From: Pedobacter riviphilus
GTDB lineage: Bacteria > Bacteroidota > Bacteroidia > Sphingobacteriales > Sphingobacteriaceae
Length of the DNA stretch: 64,000 nucleotides
NCBI RefSeq assembly: GCF_014692875.1
Contig: NZ_CP061171.1
Coordinates: forward strand, 5,518,001 to 5,582,000
Reading direction: 5' to 3'
Under the pieces are notes generated by a model. It saw only the letters and a program-made list of their open reading frames with translations, searched no databases and was not told the DNA's origin. Shown here piece after piece: positions 43,056-51,377 of the stretch (position 1 is its first letter; every line of letters starts with the position of its first letter). The position numbers and the translations under genes are program-made.

Positions 43056-43094
43056 AATAGTCAACCAGGTTAATTATTATCCTGGTTGACTATT
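43056..43094 (+). terminator. Perfect 14-bp hairpin between peptide 1 and the exporter gene
   Basis: AATAGTCAACCAGG (43056-43069) and CCTGGTTGACTATT (43081-43094) pair perfectly around an 11-nt loop, starting 20 nt after the peptide stop. It probably ends or thins transcription, so peptide mRNA would exceed exporter mRNA, and it would protect the peptide mRNA 3' end. Confidence 0.75.
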
Positions 43095-43175
43095 TCTGAA
43101 ATTTATGATAAACAATGCTATTTAAAGCAGTAATATTAACATATTGGCATAGCACTAATTAAGCCTAACTACCTG

Positions 43176-45362
43176 TTGAAAAACTTCCCCATATATAAAC
43201 AACCTGATCAAATGGACTGTGGTCCAACCTGTTTGCGCATGATCAGCAAATACTTCGGTAAAAATTTTAGTTTACAACGATTACGTGAAATTTCGGGAAT
43301 AAACCGCGAAGGTGTTTCGTTATTAGGCATTAGCGAAGCTGCCGAAAAAATTGGTTTTCGTACAATAGGTGTTAAAGTTCCTATGAGTGAGGTTAAAGAA
43401 GTGGAGCTTCCGGTAATTTTGCATTGGGATCAGAATCACTTTGTGGTGCTCTATAAAATTAAAGGGGATAAATATTTCATCGCCGATCCTGCCAAAGGAT
43501 TTATAGAATACTCGCAAAAAGAATTTTCTAAACACTGGTTAAGTACAAGTTCTCTCGAACAATATGAAGGTGTGATGTTAATACTTTCACCAACACCCGA
43601 TTTTTATATTCAGGAAGGAGATAAAAATCAGGGGTTAGATATTAGTTACCTTTTAAAATATTTATATACATATAAACAGCTTGTAATACAGCTTTTTGTT
43701 GGTCTTGGTGTGGGTAGTTTATTACAGCTTATTTTGCCCTTTCTTACCCAATCGGTTGTCGATGTAGGAATTAATACCCGTAACCTTAATTTTATTTACA
43801 TCATCCTCATTGCCCAAACCATGTTGTTTATTGGTCGCATGAGTGTTGATTTTATACGTTCATGGATTTTGTTACACATCAGTACAAGGATTAACATTTC
43901 TATACTAACTGATTTTCTCATAAAACTGATGAAATTGCCAATGGGCTATTTTGATACCAAAATGACCGGGGATATTTTACAGCGCATGAATGATCAGAAA
44001 AGGATTGAGAGCTTTTTAACCGGATCGACGTTAAATGTTATTTTTTCGATGTTTAACCTGGTTGTTTTTGCAATTGTACTGGCTTATTATAATGTTACCA
44101 TATTTATTATTTTCCTGGTCAGCAGTGTGCTGTACAGTTTGTGGATTATATTTTTCCTGAAAAGAAGGCGTGCCCTCGATTTTAAACGCTTTGATATCTC
44201 GGCAAAAAATCAGAGTGCGGTTGTACAGCTGATTAATGGTATGCAGGAAATTAAACTGAACAATTGTGAACAGCAAAAACGCTGGGAATGGGAGCGCATT
44301 CAAGCAGGGCTTTTCCGTTTTAATGTAAAAAGTTTGGCACTCGGTCAATATCAGCAGGTAGGGACATTTTTTATTAATGAGGGTAAAAATATTCTTATTA
44401 CTTTCTTGGTAGCTAAATCCGTTATAGATGGACAGTTAACACTGGGGGCAATGATGGCGGTTCAGTATATTATTGGGCAGCTGAATAGCCCCATTGAGCA
44501 AATGCTGAGTTTTATACAACAACTACAGGATGCTAAAATTTCATTGGAGCGTTTAAACGAAATCCGGGAAATGGATGATGAAGAGCCTATAGATAAAAAA
44601 TTTATCAAGGATTTGCCACTGGATAAAAGCGTTAGCTTTCAAAATTTATCTTTTACCTACCCTGGTGCAGGAAACGAACCTGTTTTGTCGCAAATAAACC
44701 TGAATATACCTGAAGGTAAAACTACGGCTATTGTAGGGATGAGCGGAAGCGGAAAAACTACGATTCTTAAACTTTTACTTCGTTTCTATGAACCGCAAAA
44801 AGGAGATATTAAAATTGGAAACGCTTATTTGAACCAAGTAAGTTTTAAGTACTGGCGGGGATTGTGTGGGGTAGTGATGCAGGATGGCTTTATCTTCTCA
44901 GATAGTATTGCAAAAAATATTGCGGTTGGAGATGAATATCCAGACATGGCTAAATTAAAACATGCCATCCAGGTAGCTAATATTAATGATTTTGTGGAAA
45001 GCCTGCCTTTAGGTTTGGATACTAAGATTGGCTCGGAAGGTAATGGTGTTAGTCAAGGGCAGAAGCAGCGTATCTTAATTGCTAGGGCTGTATACAAAAA
45101 TCCGGAATATATCTTTTTTGACGAAGCGACAAATGCACTCGATGCGAATAACGAAAAAGCAATTATGGAAAACCTGGAGAGTTTTTTCAAAGGTCGTACG
45201 GTAGTGGTGGTGGCACATAGATTAAGTACTGTTAAAAATGCGGATAACATTGTGGTATTAGATAAGGGGGTGATAATAGAGCAGGGAACACACGAAGAAC
45301 TGACTTATAAAAAGGGAGAATATTATCAGTTGGTTAAGAATCAACTGGATTTAGGGTCTTAA
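43176..45362 (+). CDS. C39 peptidase-containing ABC exporter
   Basis: A 728-residue inner-membrane half-transporter. The TTG start puts the C39 domain at once: Cys15 in QMDCGPTCL, His88 in WDQNHFVVLY and Asp104 in ADPAKG form the intact triad that cuts after double glycine. Residues about 165-440 hold six membrane helices. The nucleotide-binding domain has Walker A GMSGSGKTT (about residue 521), a signature-like VSQGQKQR, Walker B YIFFDEATNAL and the H-loop His of VVVVAHRLST. It should cleave the leaders of peptides 1 and 2 and export the cores. The HlyD-type adaptor follows after 26 nt. Confidence 0.95.
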   Translation: MKNFPIYKQPDQMDCGPTCLRMISKYFGKNFSLQRLREISGINREGVSLLGISEAAEKIGFRTIGVKVPMSEVKEVELPVILHWDQNHFVVLYKIKGDKYFIADPAKGFIEYSQKEFSKHWLSTSSLEQYEGVMLILSPTPDFYIQEGDKNQGLDISYLLKYLYTYKQLVIQLFVGLGVGSLLQLILPFLTQSVVDVGINTRNLNFIYIILIAQTMLFIGRMSVDFIRSWILLHISTRINISILTDFLIKLMKLPMGYFDTKMTGDILQRMNDQKRIESFLTGSTLNVIFSMFNLVVFAIVLAYYNVTIFIIFLVSSVLYSLWIIFFLKRRRALDFKRFDISAKNQSAVVQLINGMQEIKLNNCEQQKRWEWERIQAGLFRFNVKSLALGQYQQVGTFFINEGKNILITFLVAKSVIDGQLTLGAMMAVQYIIGQLNSPIEQMLSFIQQLQDAKISLERLNEIREMDDEEPIDKKFIKDLPLDKSVSFQNLSFTYPGAGNEPVLSQINLNIPEGKTTAIVGMSGSGKTTILKLLLRFYEPQKGDIKIGNAYLNQVSFKYWRGLCGVVMQDGFIFSDSIAKNIAVGDEYPDMAKLKHAIQVANINDFVESLPLGLDTKIGSEGNGVSQGQKQRILIARAVYKNPEYIFFDEATNALDANNEKAIMENLESFFKGRTVVVVAHRLSTVKNADNIVVLDKGVIIEQGTHEELTYKKGEYYQLVKNQLDLGS

Positions 45363-45388
45363 ATCGATAATACAATAAATTAAAGTAA

Positions 45389-46672
45389 ATGCCTCAGGAA
45401 AATAGATATCAGGAAGTCAATAGTGAAGAAGTATATGATATTATTACTGCAGTTCCTTCGTGGATTTTGAGATGGGGTATCACTTTAATTTTTGCCATTT
45501 TAGGTGGGATTATTTTGCTCTCTGCGTTGATTGAATATCCGGATGTGGTTAAAACTAATTTGAAAGTTAATAGCTTGAATTCGCCTAAGCAGGTTTTAGC
45601 AAAACAAAGTGGCAAATTAACCGCTCTGCTGGTACAGGATGGGCAGATGGTTGAAGAGAACCAACCATTGGCATTTTTTGAAAGCACGGCAAATCCAAAT
45701 GATGTATTAAAATTGACTGAACAGTTAAAAAAGTTTCAAAATAATCTTATAACCAATAATCTTGCTATTATCAATTTACCTACCGGTTTAAATCTAGGAG
45801 AATTGCAAGGTGGCTATCAAAGTTTTTATCAGCAATATTTACAGTATCAATCAACTCAAAAAAATGGTTATTACCTGAATCGAATGGCATATTTGGAACG
45901 CGATCTGAAAGATATCACTATACTGAAATCACAGTTGATTAAACAACAGAGTATACAAAAACAAGAGTACGCCAATAATGAAAAAGAATACAGAGCCTAT
46001 AAACAGCTTTATGAGAAAAAAGTAATTTCGAGCAGCGAATTTTCTCAGCAGGAAAACAAATACCTTTCTTCGAAATATCCATTGCAGCAAACCGAAACTG
46101 CAATGATTAACAATGCTAGCAGTTACACTAGTAAAGAAAAAGAATTGCTCGATTTGAAACATACCATTGTTGAAGAGCAGGCTAAATTTCTACAGTCACT
46201 TAACCAATGTATAACTGAAAGCAATGCCTGGATATTACAACATATTTTAAAAGCACCTGTAGCAGGTAAATTAAGTTTCGCGGGCATTGTACAGCAAAAC
46301 CAAAATATTCAAGCTAATCAAGAGGTTTTTATTGTCAATCCGGGCAATGCCAATTTTTTTGGTGAAATACAGATTCCGCAATATAATATGGGTAAAATAC
46401 GCAAAGGTGAACGTACGCTGGTTAAATTAAAAAGTTATCCTTTTGAACAATATGGTATGATTAGGGGACGCTTAACCTTTATTTCGGATGTGGCCTATAA
46501 AGATAGTGTTTTCATCGCCAAAGTGAGCTTTGAAAAGTTTGAAAATAAAGACCCAAGTAGGAAAATTATATTAAAGAATGGTATGCAGGCAGATGCAGAA
46601 ATCATTACTGAAGAAAGTTCGTTATTACAGCGTTTTTTTAGAAACATAACCAAGATGATGCATAGCCAGTAA
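45389..46672 (+). CDS. HlyD family secretion adaptor
   Basis: A 427-residue membrane-fusion protein anchored by one helix (WGITLIFAILGGIILLSALI, about residues 29-48). After the anchor come the first lipoyl half (SGKLTALLVQDGQMVEENQPL), a long coiled-coil rich in Gln, Lys and Tyr (residues about 105-275), the second half (LKAPVAGKLSFAGIVQQNQN) and a beta-barrel end. It connects the C39-ABC exporter to an outer-membrane channel, but no TolC gene is in the cassette. It is in the same operon as the exporter (26 nt apart). Peptide 2 follows after 71 nt. Confidence 0.92.
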   Translation: MPQENRYQEVNSEEVYDIITAVPSWILRWGITLIFAILGGIILLSALIEYPDVVKTNLKVNSLNSPKQVLAKQSGKLTALLVQDGQMVEENQPLAFFESTANPNDVLKLTEQLKKFQNNLITNNLAIINLPTGLNLGELQGGYQSFYQQYLQYQSTQKNGYYLNRMAYLERDLKDITILKSQLIKQQSIQKQEYANNEKEYRAYKQLYEKKVISSSEFSQQENKYLSSKYPLQQTETAMINNASSYTSKEKELLDLKHTIVEEQAKFLQSLNQCITESNAWILQHILKAPVAGKLSFAGIVQQNQNIQANQEVFIVNPGNANFFGEIQIPQYNMGKIRKGERTLVKLKSYPFEQYGMIRGRLTFISDVAYKDSVFIAKVSFEKFENKDPSRKIILKNGMQADAEIITEESSLLQRFFRNITKMMHSQ

Positions 46673-46675
46673 AAC

Positions 46676-46743
46676 AATGTGCAGATGAGTTAAAATACCG
46701 CTTAAGCAGGCTTGCGTGAAAGCCGGCAAACTTCAAAACAAAT
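46676..46743 (+). repeat. Leader segment shared with peptide gene 1
   Basis: Aligned copy of 42674-42741. Here the shared block ends at ACAAAT and runs directly into TTGCTCAG of the peptide 2 leader. The 31 nt that hold the ATG and the first five codons in peptide 1 (42742-42772) are absent. Confidence 0.6.
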
Positions 46744-46968
46744 TTGCTCAGCAAAGCTGAAATGAAAAAAGTACTGGGAGGAAAAAAAGAAATGATGTGT
46801 GGTGTTTGCGATGGTAATCTTGTACCATTCGATTGTATGGGGAACATGGGTACAACTGATGCCAATGGAATATTTGTAGGTGGCCAATGGTCGCCAACCA
46901 ACGGAGGTTGTTCAGGACCCGTTATGTATACCTGCGTAGGAGAAGTGGTTATGCAGCCATGTGCTTAA
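46744..46968 (+). CDS. Double-glycine-leader peptide precursor 2, six cysteines, TTG start
   Basis: A 74-residue precursor. In frame there is a stop at 46717-46719 and no ATG or GTG before TTG 46744, so the leader reads MLSKAEMKKVLGG (13 residues). It is the same as the peptide 1 leader without the first five residues. Internal ATG 46762 would leave only MKKVLGG. Cleavage after GG gives a 61-residue core with six Cys (MMC, GVC, FDC, GGC, YTC, QPC), the same number as peptide 1 but differently spaced, and a Gly/Asn/Trp-rich loop between Cys 3 and 4. Being last in the cassette, it may use its own upstream leader segment as promoter. It could be a weakened or decaying gene. Confidence 0.75.
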   Translation: MLSKAEMKKVLGGKKEMMCGVCDGNLVPFDCMGNMGTTDANGIFVGGQWSPTNGGCSGPVMYTCVGEVVMQPCA

Positions 46969-46987
46969 TTTCCTGAATTTTTAAGCT

Positions 46988-47019
46988 ATTCACAATGCAG
47001 TATATCCTGCATTGTGAAT
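46988..47019 (+). terminator. Perfect 13-bp hairpin after peptide 2
   Basis: ATTCACAATGCAG (46988-47000) and CTGCATTGTGAAT (47007-47019) pair perfectly with a 6-nt loop. It starts 20 nt after the peptide 2 stop, the same distance as the hairpin after peptide 1. Confidence 0.7.
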
Positions 47020-47068
47020 AAATATATATCTAGTCCATTATCATTAATTAAGTCAAGTACTATTTTCT

Positions 47069-47076
47069 TACTTTTG
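47069..47076 (+). promoter_or_regulatory. -7 box for murB
   Basis: TACTTTTG matches TAnnTTTG exactly, 20 nt before the murB ATG. It separates murB from the peptide cassette. Confidence 0.5.
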
Positions 47077-47096
47077 CAGCATAACCCAGAATCAAT

Positions 47097-48113
47097 ATGC
47101 TTCAAATCCAGAAAAATATTTCTTTAAAACCATACAACTCATTTGGTATAGATGTTAAGGCCAGTTATTTCGCTGAAATATTTTCTGAAGCAGATTTAGC
47201 CCGACTGTTTAAAAACGAGATCGTAAAATCTCAAAAACTCCTGATTATAGGCGGAGGGAGTAATGTGTTATTTACTCAGGATTATAATGGATTAGTTATT
47301 AAAATCAGCATCAAGGGTATCCAAACCGAAATGATTGATGGTAAAGTGTTGGTAACAGCCGGGGCTGGTGAAGTATGGAACGATTTTGTAAATTACTGTG
47401 TTGGGCATCATTTTGCAGGTGTAGAAAACTTAAGCCTGATCCCTGGCACAGTGGGTGCATCGCCAATACAGAACATTGGCGCTTATGGGGTAGAGCTGAA
47501 AGATGTTTTCGAAAGCTGTAGCGCGTTTGAAATTAAAACGGGAAAAATCAAAGTCTTTACTTACGATGATTGTCACTTCGGTTACCGTGAAAGTATTTTC
47601 AAAGGTGAGCTTAAAGGTAAGTATATCATTACATCTGTTACTTTTCGTTTATCAGCAGAAGCGAAAATTAATACCTCATATGGTGCAATTGAAACAGAGC
47701 TGTTGAACAGGGGAATCGAAAACCCAAATATTGCCGATGTTTCATCTGCCGTATCGCATATCCGTGTAAGTAAACTGCCCGATCCATCTACTATTGGTAA
47801 TGCAGGCAGTTTCTTTAAAAACCCAGTGATCGAAAAACATGAATTTGCCGATATTGTGGCAAAACACCCCGATGTGGTACATTATCCTACAGCTGATGAT
47901 AAAATCAAACTAGCAGCAGGTTGGTTAATAGAGCAATGTGGATGGAAGGGTAAGGTGGTTGGCCAAACAGGTACCTGGAAAAACCAGGCTTTGGTTTTAG
48001 TTAACCACGGACATGCAACTGGCACGGAAGTGTATAATTTTTCTGAACAGATTATAGACAGTATAAAGTCTACTTTTGGAGTCACTTTAGAAAGAGAAGT
48101 AAATATTCTGTGA
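47097..48113 (+). CDS. murB: UDP-N-acetylenolpyruvoylglucosamine reductase
   Basis: A 338-residue FAD enzyme that reduces UDP-GlcNAc-enolpyruvate to UDP-MurNAc in peptidoglycan synthesis. The FAD-binding elements are clear: LKPYNSFGIDVKA at the N-terminus, IIGGGSNVLFTQDYNG, and VENLSLIPGTVGASPIQNIG (in parts: VENLSLIPGTVGA). The catalytic region has GNAGSFFKNPV with the proton-donor Ser and the C-terminal Glu lies in TLEREVNIL. It is of the long, E. coli-like type. It is a separate unit with its own -7 box and is unrelated to the peptide genes before it. Confidence 0.96.
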   Translation: MLQIQKNISLKPYNSFGIDVKASYFAEIFSEADLARLFKNEIVKSQKLLIIGGGSNVLFTQDYNGLVIKISIKGIQTEMIDGKVLVTAGAGEVWNDFVNYCVGHHFAGVENLSLIPGTVGASPIQNIGAYGVELKDVFESCSAFEIKTGKIKVFTYDDCHFGYRESIFKGELKGKYIITSVTFRLSAEAKINTSYGAIETELLNRGIENPNIADVSSAVSHIRVSKLPDPSTIGNAGSFFKNPVIEKHEFADIVAKHPDVVHYPTADDKIKLAAGWLIEQCGWKGKVVGQTGTWKNQALVLVNHGHATGTEVYNFSEQIIDSIKSTFGVTLEREVNIL

Positions 48114-48241
48114 CGAAAGTTTGCTCTTAAGTAGTTGTACGCTTTTAACACCGTGCCAGAAAATTTTGGTACTAAGTTTGTTTGGTTTTAAGTGAATGAA
48201 CAATAATTCATTTGTTTTTTTTCTACCTAAAGCTAAATATC

Positions 48242-48772
48242 ATGACAAAATTTGAATTCAATCATCTGGTTAATCATCACTCGGTATCGCTTAGATCTTA
48301 TGCTTTAAATTTTACGAAAGACGCAGAAGACGCAAATGATTTGGTTCAGGATACCATGCTGAAAGCGATCACTTATTACAATAAGTTTAAAGAGGGTACG
48401 AATTTAAAAGGTTGGTTGTTTACCATCATGAAAAATACTTTCATTAACAACTATCGCCGACTGGTGAAAACTAATACTTTAATTACACAGAGCGAGGATA
48501 TTTCTTCTGCAAACCTTTCATATAGTGCAACTAAAAACCAGGCAGAGAGTAAATTTGTGCTGGGCGACATTGATAAAGCCCTATCACAATTGCCTGAAGA
48601 GTACTATGTGCCTTTTATTCGTTATTTTGAAGGATATAAGTATCATGAGATTGCAGATATGTTAGCTATTCCGATTGGAACAGTAAAAACACGTATTCAC
48701 GTAGCAAGAGGAATCCTTAAAAAGTATTTAAAAACATATTCTAAAGAAATTGCAACATCAGAAGTGATGTAA
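48242..48772 (+). CDS. ECF-type RNA polymerase sigma factor
   Basis: ATG 48242 is chosen because it starts the sigma-2 domain at the usual distance. The 176-residue product has region 2 (DAEDANDLVQDTMLKAITYY, GWLFTIMKNTFINNYRR) and region 4 (YHEIADMLAIPIGTVKTRIH) and lacks region 3, as in ECF sigmas. No anti-sigma gene is next to it. It lies just before the convergent crtI gene and about 2 kb from the lycopene cyclase gene. ECF factors control light-induced carotenoid genes in some bacteria, so a regulatory link is possible but only inferred. Confidence 0.9.
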   Translation: MTKFEFNHLVNHHSVSLRSYALNFTKDAEDANDLVQDTMLKAITYYNKFKEGTNLKGWLFTIMKNTFINNYRRLVKTNTLITQSEDISSANLSYSATKNQAESKFVLGDIDKALSQLPEEYYVPFIRYFEGYKYHEIADMLAIPIGTVKTRIHVARGILKKYLKTYSKEIATSEVM

Positions 48773-48810
48773 ACATTATTCTTAATTCCCGTTGAAGAAC
48801 ATTTTAACTT

Positions 48811-48846
48811 AAAAGCTCTGGCATTACCAGGGCTTTTGGTTTTTTA
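48811..48846 (+). terminator. Terminator of the sigma factor gene
   Basis: AAAGCTCTGG and CCAGGGCTTT arms pair with one wobble around CATTA and run into GGTTTTTT, about 40 nt past the stop. The remaining 48847-49146 region holds only the crtI terminator. Confidence 0.8.
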
Positions 48847-48957
48847 AATTTGATTTATAATTAGCGATATCAATAACCGTTCAGCTAATAGATAATGATG
48901 AATATTAGGAAACTTTTTGCTTTTAAGATGTTGAGGGCAGAAATATGGTAAAAGCAA

Positions 48958-48981
48958 AAGGCCTGAAAAAATCAGGCCTTA
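48958..48981 (-). terminator. Candidate terminator downstream of crtI
   Basis: AAGGCCTGA and TCAGGCCTT form a 9-bp stem with a short A-rich loop; on the minus strand a TTTTGCTTTT tail follows. It is about 165 nt past the crtI stop. Confidence 0.6.
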
Positions 48982-49146
48982 TTTGCTTATCATATATTTG
49001 GTTAGTTGATTCTTATTTTTTCTTTCAACAATGTGCCTTCTCTCTAATTTCGAAACAAATACAAACCCCAAACGATTATGTGTTTTGAAGCTTTATTGCA
49101 GTATTTTTGTTTTGTGGTTATAAAGATAAGGGAAATTTTAAATTTG

Positions 49147-50628
49147 TCAAGCTTTTTTTAACTTTTTTTTTATTTCTTTTGCTACCACTTGTCCCGATAT
49201 GATTGCAGGTGGTACACCAGGCCCCGGAACGGTTAATTGTCCGGTGTATAAAAAATTTGTTACCTTACTTTTCATTTTGGGTTTTAAAAAAGCAGTTTGT
49301 TTCAACGTGTTTGCTAATCCATATGCGTTTCCTTTAAAAGCGTGATAATCTGTTACAAAATCATTCATGGCATAACTGCGTTTAAACAAAATGTTGCCAC
49401 CAATATCGTTTCCGGTTAAATCTTTGAAGCGATTGAGCAATAAATTAAAGTATTCTTCTCTTTTACTTTCGTTATCCGGTAAATCGGGAGCAACCGGAAT
49501 TAAAAAGAAAAGATTCTCACAGCCTTCCGGTGCTACACTTTTATCGGTTATAGAAGGACAGCAGACATAAAATAGTGGTTTTGATGGCCATTGTGGATGG
49601 GTATAGATTTCTTTAGCATGTTGATCAAAATCTTCATCAAAGAATAAGTTATGGTGTAATAGATTGTTTAGCTTTTTATTTATCCCTACATAAAACAATA
49701 AGCAGGAAGGAGCCATGGTTCTTTTTTCCCAGTATTTTTCATTGTAATTGCGGTAAGGTTTATCAAACAAATGTTGGTCGATATAATGATAATCTGCATT
49801 GCCCACTACAAAGTCGCTTTTAAAATTTCCCTTATTCGTAATGACGTACTCTGCCAGGTTGTTTTTTACTTCAATTTTGGTTACTTCTGTATCGAAAATA
49901 AATTTTACACCTTCGCTTTCAGCTAGGTGCTGCATAGCGGCCACAATTTTGTGCATTCCACCCATTGGGTACCAGGTGCCTAACACAAGGTCGGCGTAGT
50001 TCATCAAACTGTATAATGCAGGCGTATGCTGGGGGGTAGCACCTAAAAATAGGACAGGGAATTCCAAAAGTTTCCTCAACTGCGCATTTTTGAACAATTG
50101 GTGCACATGTTGCCTCATATTACCCAGAAGTTGTAGTTTAATGCCGCTAAGGGCCAATCTCGGATCGAAATATTCCATTACGCTGTGCGAAGGTTTAAAA
50201 ACATATTCGTTCATACCTACTTCGTACTTGTATTTGGCCTGATCGAGAAAATGTTTCAGGTTTTTGCTACTTCCTGGCTCAAGTTTTTCAAATAAATCGT
50301 ATAAGTCGTCTAATGTTGCCGGGACATCAACAATATCTTTTTTGCCAAAATAAATTCGATAAGAAGGGTTTAACCTTTTTAGTGTGTAAAAATCAGAAGC
50401 AGTTTTACCAAATAGCTTGTAATAATTTTCAAAAACATCAGGCATCCAGTACCAACTGGGGCCCATATCAAAAAGAAAGCCGTCTTTTTGCCAGCTCCGG
50501 GCCCTGCCGCCAGCCATTTCGTTTTTTTCGATAACTGTAACATCACAGCCATCTTTAGCCAATAAGGCTGCCGCAGCCAAGCCCGCAAAACCGGCACCTA
50601 TAATGGTAACCGTAGTTTTTTTCTCCAT
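49147..50628 (-). CDS. crtI: Phytoene desaturase
   Basis: A 493-residue FAD enzyme that desaturates phytoene to lycopene or a related polyene. The dinucleotide motif IIGAGFAGLAAAALLAKDG is followed by GGRARSWQKDGFLFDMGPSW, typical of CrtI-type desaturases. The C-terminal signature is YTGQLTVPGPGVPPAIISG. Length is normal. It is on the minus strand, opposite the sigma gene and divergent from the small protein and lycopene cyclase genes. Phytoene synthase (crtB), usually next to crtI, is missing here. It could also be a CrtD/CrtN-like desaturase, but the N-terminus fits CrtI best. Confidence 0.9.
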   Translation of the reverse strand: MEKKTTVTIIGAGFAGLAAAALLAKDGCDVTVIEKNEMAGGRARSWQKDGFLFDMGPSWYWMPDVFENYYKLFGKTASDFYTLKRLNPSYRIYFGKKDIVDVPATLDDLYDLFEKLEPGSSKNLKHFLDQAKYKYEVGMNEYVFKPSHSVMEYFDPRLALSGIKLQLLGNMRQHVHQLFKNAQLRKLLEFPVLFLGATPQHTPALYSLMNYADLVLGTWYPMGGMHKIVAAMQHLAESEGVKFIFDTEVTKIEVKNNLAEYVITNKGNFKSDFVVGNADYHYIDQHLFDKPYRNYNEKYWEKRTMAPSCLLFYVGINKKLNNLLHHNLFFDEDFDQHAKEIYTHPQWPSKPLFYVCCPSITDKSVAPEGCENLFFLIPVAPDLPDNESKREEYFNLLLNRFKDLTGNDIGGNILFKRSYAMNDFVTDYHAFKGNAYGLANTLKQTAFLKPKMKSKVTNFLYTGQLTVPGPGVPPAIISGQVVAKEIKKKLKKA

Positions 50629-50827
50629 GGTGTAAATAAAGGAATTTTATTGCTTTTTGTTTTTGTTTTTTGTCATTCTGCAGTTGTCATTCTGATCATA
50701 GTGAGAATCTTTAATGCATGTTTTACCATTAAGGATTTAGGAATGTTAAGCGGAGTTATTTTAATATCCTTAATTTCTTAAATGTTAAAGAGCGAATATC
50801 TGTGAAGAGAACTTTTAATAGATTTCT

Positions 50828-50835
50828 TACATTTG
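50828..50835 (+). promoter_or_regulatory. -7 box of the 50846 gene and lycopene cyclase
   Basis: TACATTTG is an exact TAnnTTTG match. It ends only 10 nt before ATG 50846, so the transcript would have a very short leader. Confidence 0.5.
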
Positions 50836-50845
50836 CCAACATCTC

Positions 50846-51376
50846 ATGATTAAACTACGCATTATATTTTTTTTGCTGTTTGCAGCAAGCCATACTACTT
50901 ACGCTCAGTTATCTACCCAAGAAATTGCGATATTAAAAATTAATATGGTTAAGGCAGTAGAAGATTCGAAGCTAACCGACTCATTGTTTAATAAGTTGAG
51001 CAAACTGCCCAATAAAACAGCTTTGATAACGGGCTACACCGGAACCTTAGAAGCGCTTAAAGCCAAACACTCCTGGAATCCATACAACAAGATTAGGTAT
51101 GTGAGCCGATCGCTTAAAACCATGCAAAAAGCCATTGATATGGATGAAGAAAATATGGAGATCCGTTTTATGCGGTTTTCTATTGAATTTTATACGCCCT
51201 CTTTCCTCGGTTTTAGTAAAGATTTAGCAAAGGATAAAAAAGAAATCGTTAAACATTATCAAAATGAAAGTTTTGGTCTTGCCGATCGCGAATTGGTTAA
51301 AAACGTAGCTAAATTTATGATCGACAGTAAAAAATGCAGCCCTGCCGAAGTTAAAATTTTGACAAAACACCTTTAG
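50846..51376 (+). CDS. Exported protein of unknown function in the carotenoid region
   Basis: A 176-residue protein with a signal peptide (IKLRIIFFLLFAASH, cleavage near TYAQ). The mature part is mostly helical, with a run of charged residues (SLKTMQKAIDMDEENMEIRF) and the motif SIEFYTPSFLGFSKDLAKDK. It has no cysteine pair or catalytic signature I recognise; a single Cys is near the end (KKCSPAEVK). It ends 1 nt before the lycopene cyclase gene starts, so the two are coupled. I believe such small proteins recur in Bacteroidetes crt loci. A role in carotenoid handling is an inference from position. Confidence 0.75.
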   Translation: MIKLRIIFFLLFAASHTTYAQLSTQEIAILKINMVKAVEDSKLTDSLFNKLSKLPNKTALITGYTGTLEALKAKHSWNPYNKIRYVSRSLKTMQKAIDMDEENMEIRFMRFSIEFYTPSFLGFSKDLAKDKKEIVKHYQNESFGLADRELVKNVAKFMIDSKKCSPAEVKILTKHL

Positions 51377-51377
51377 A

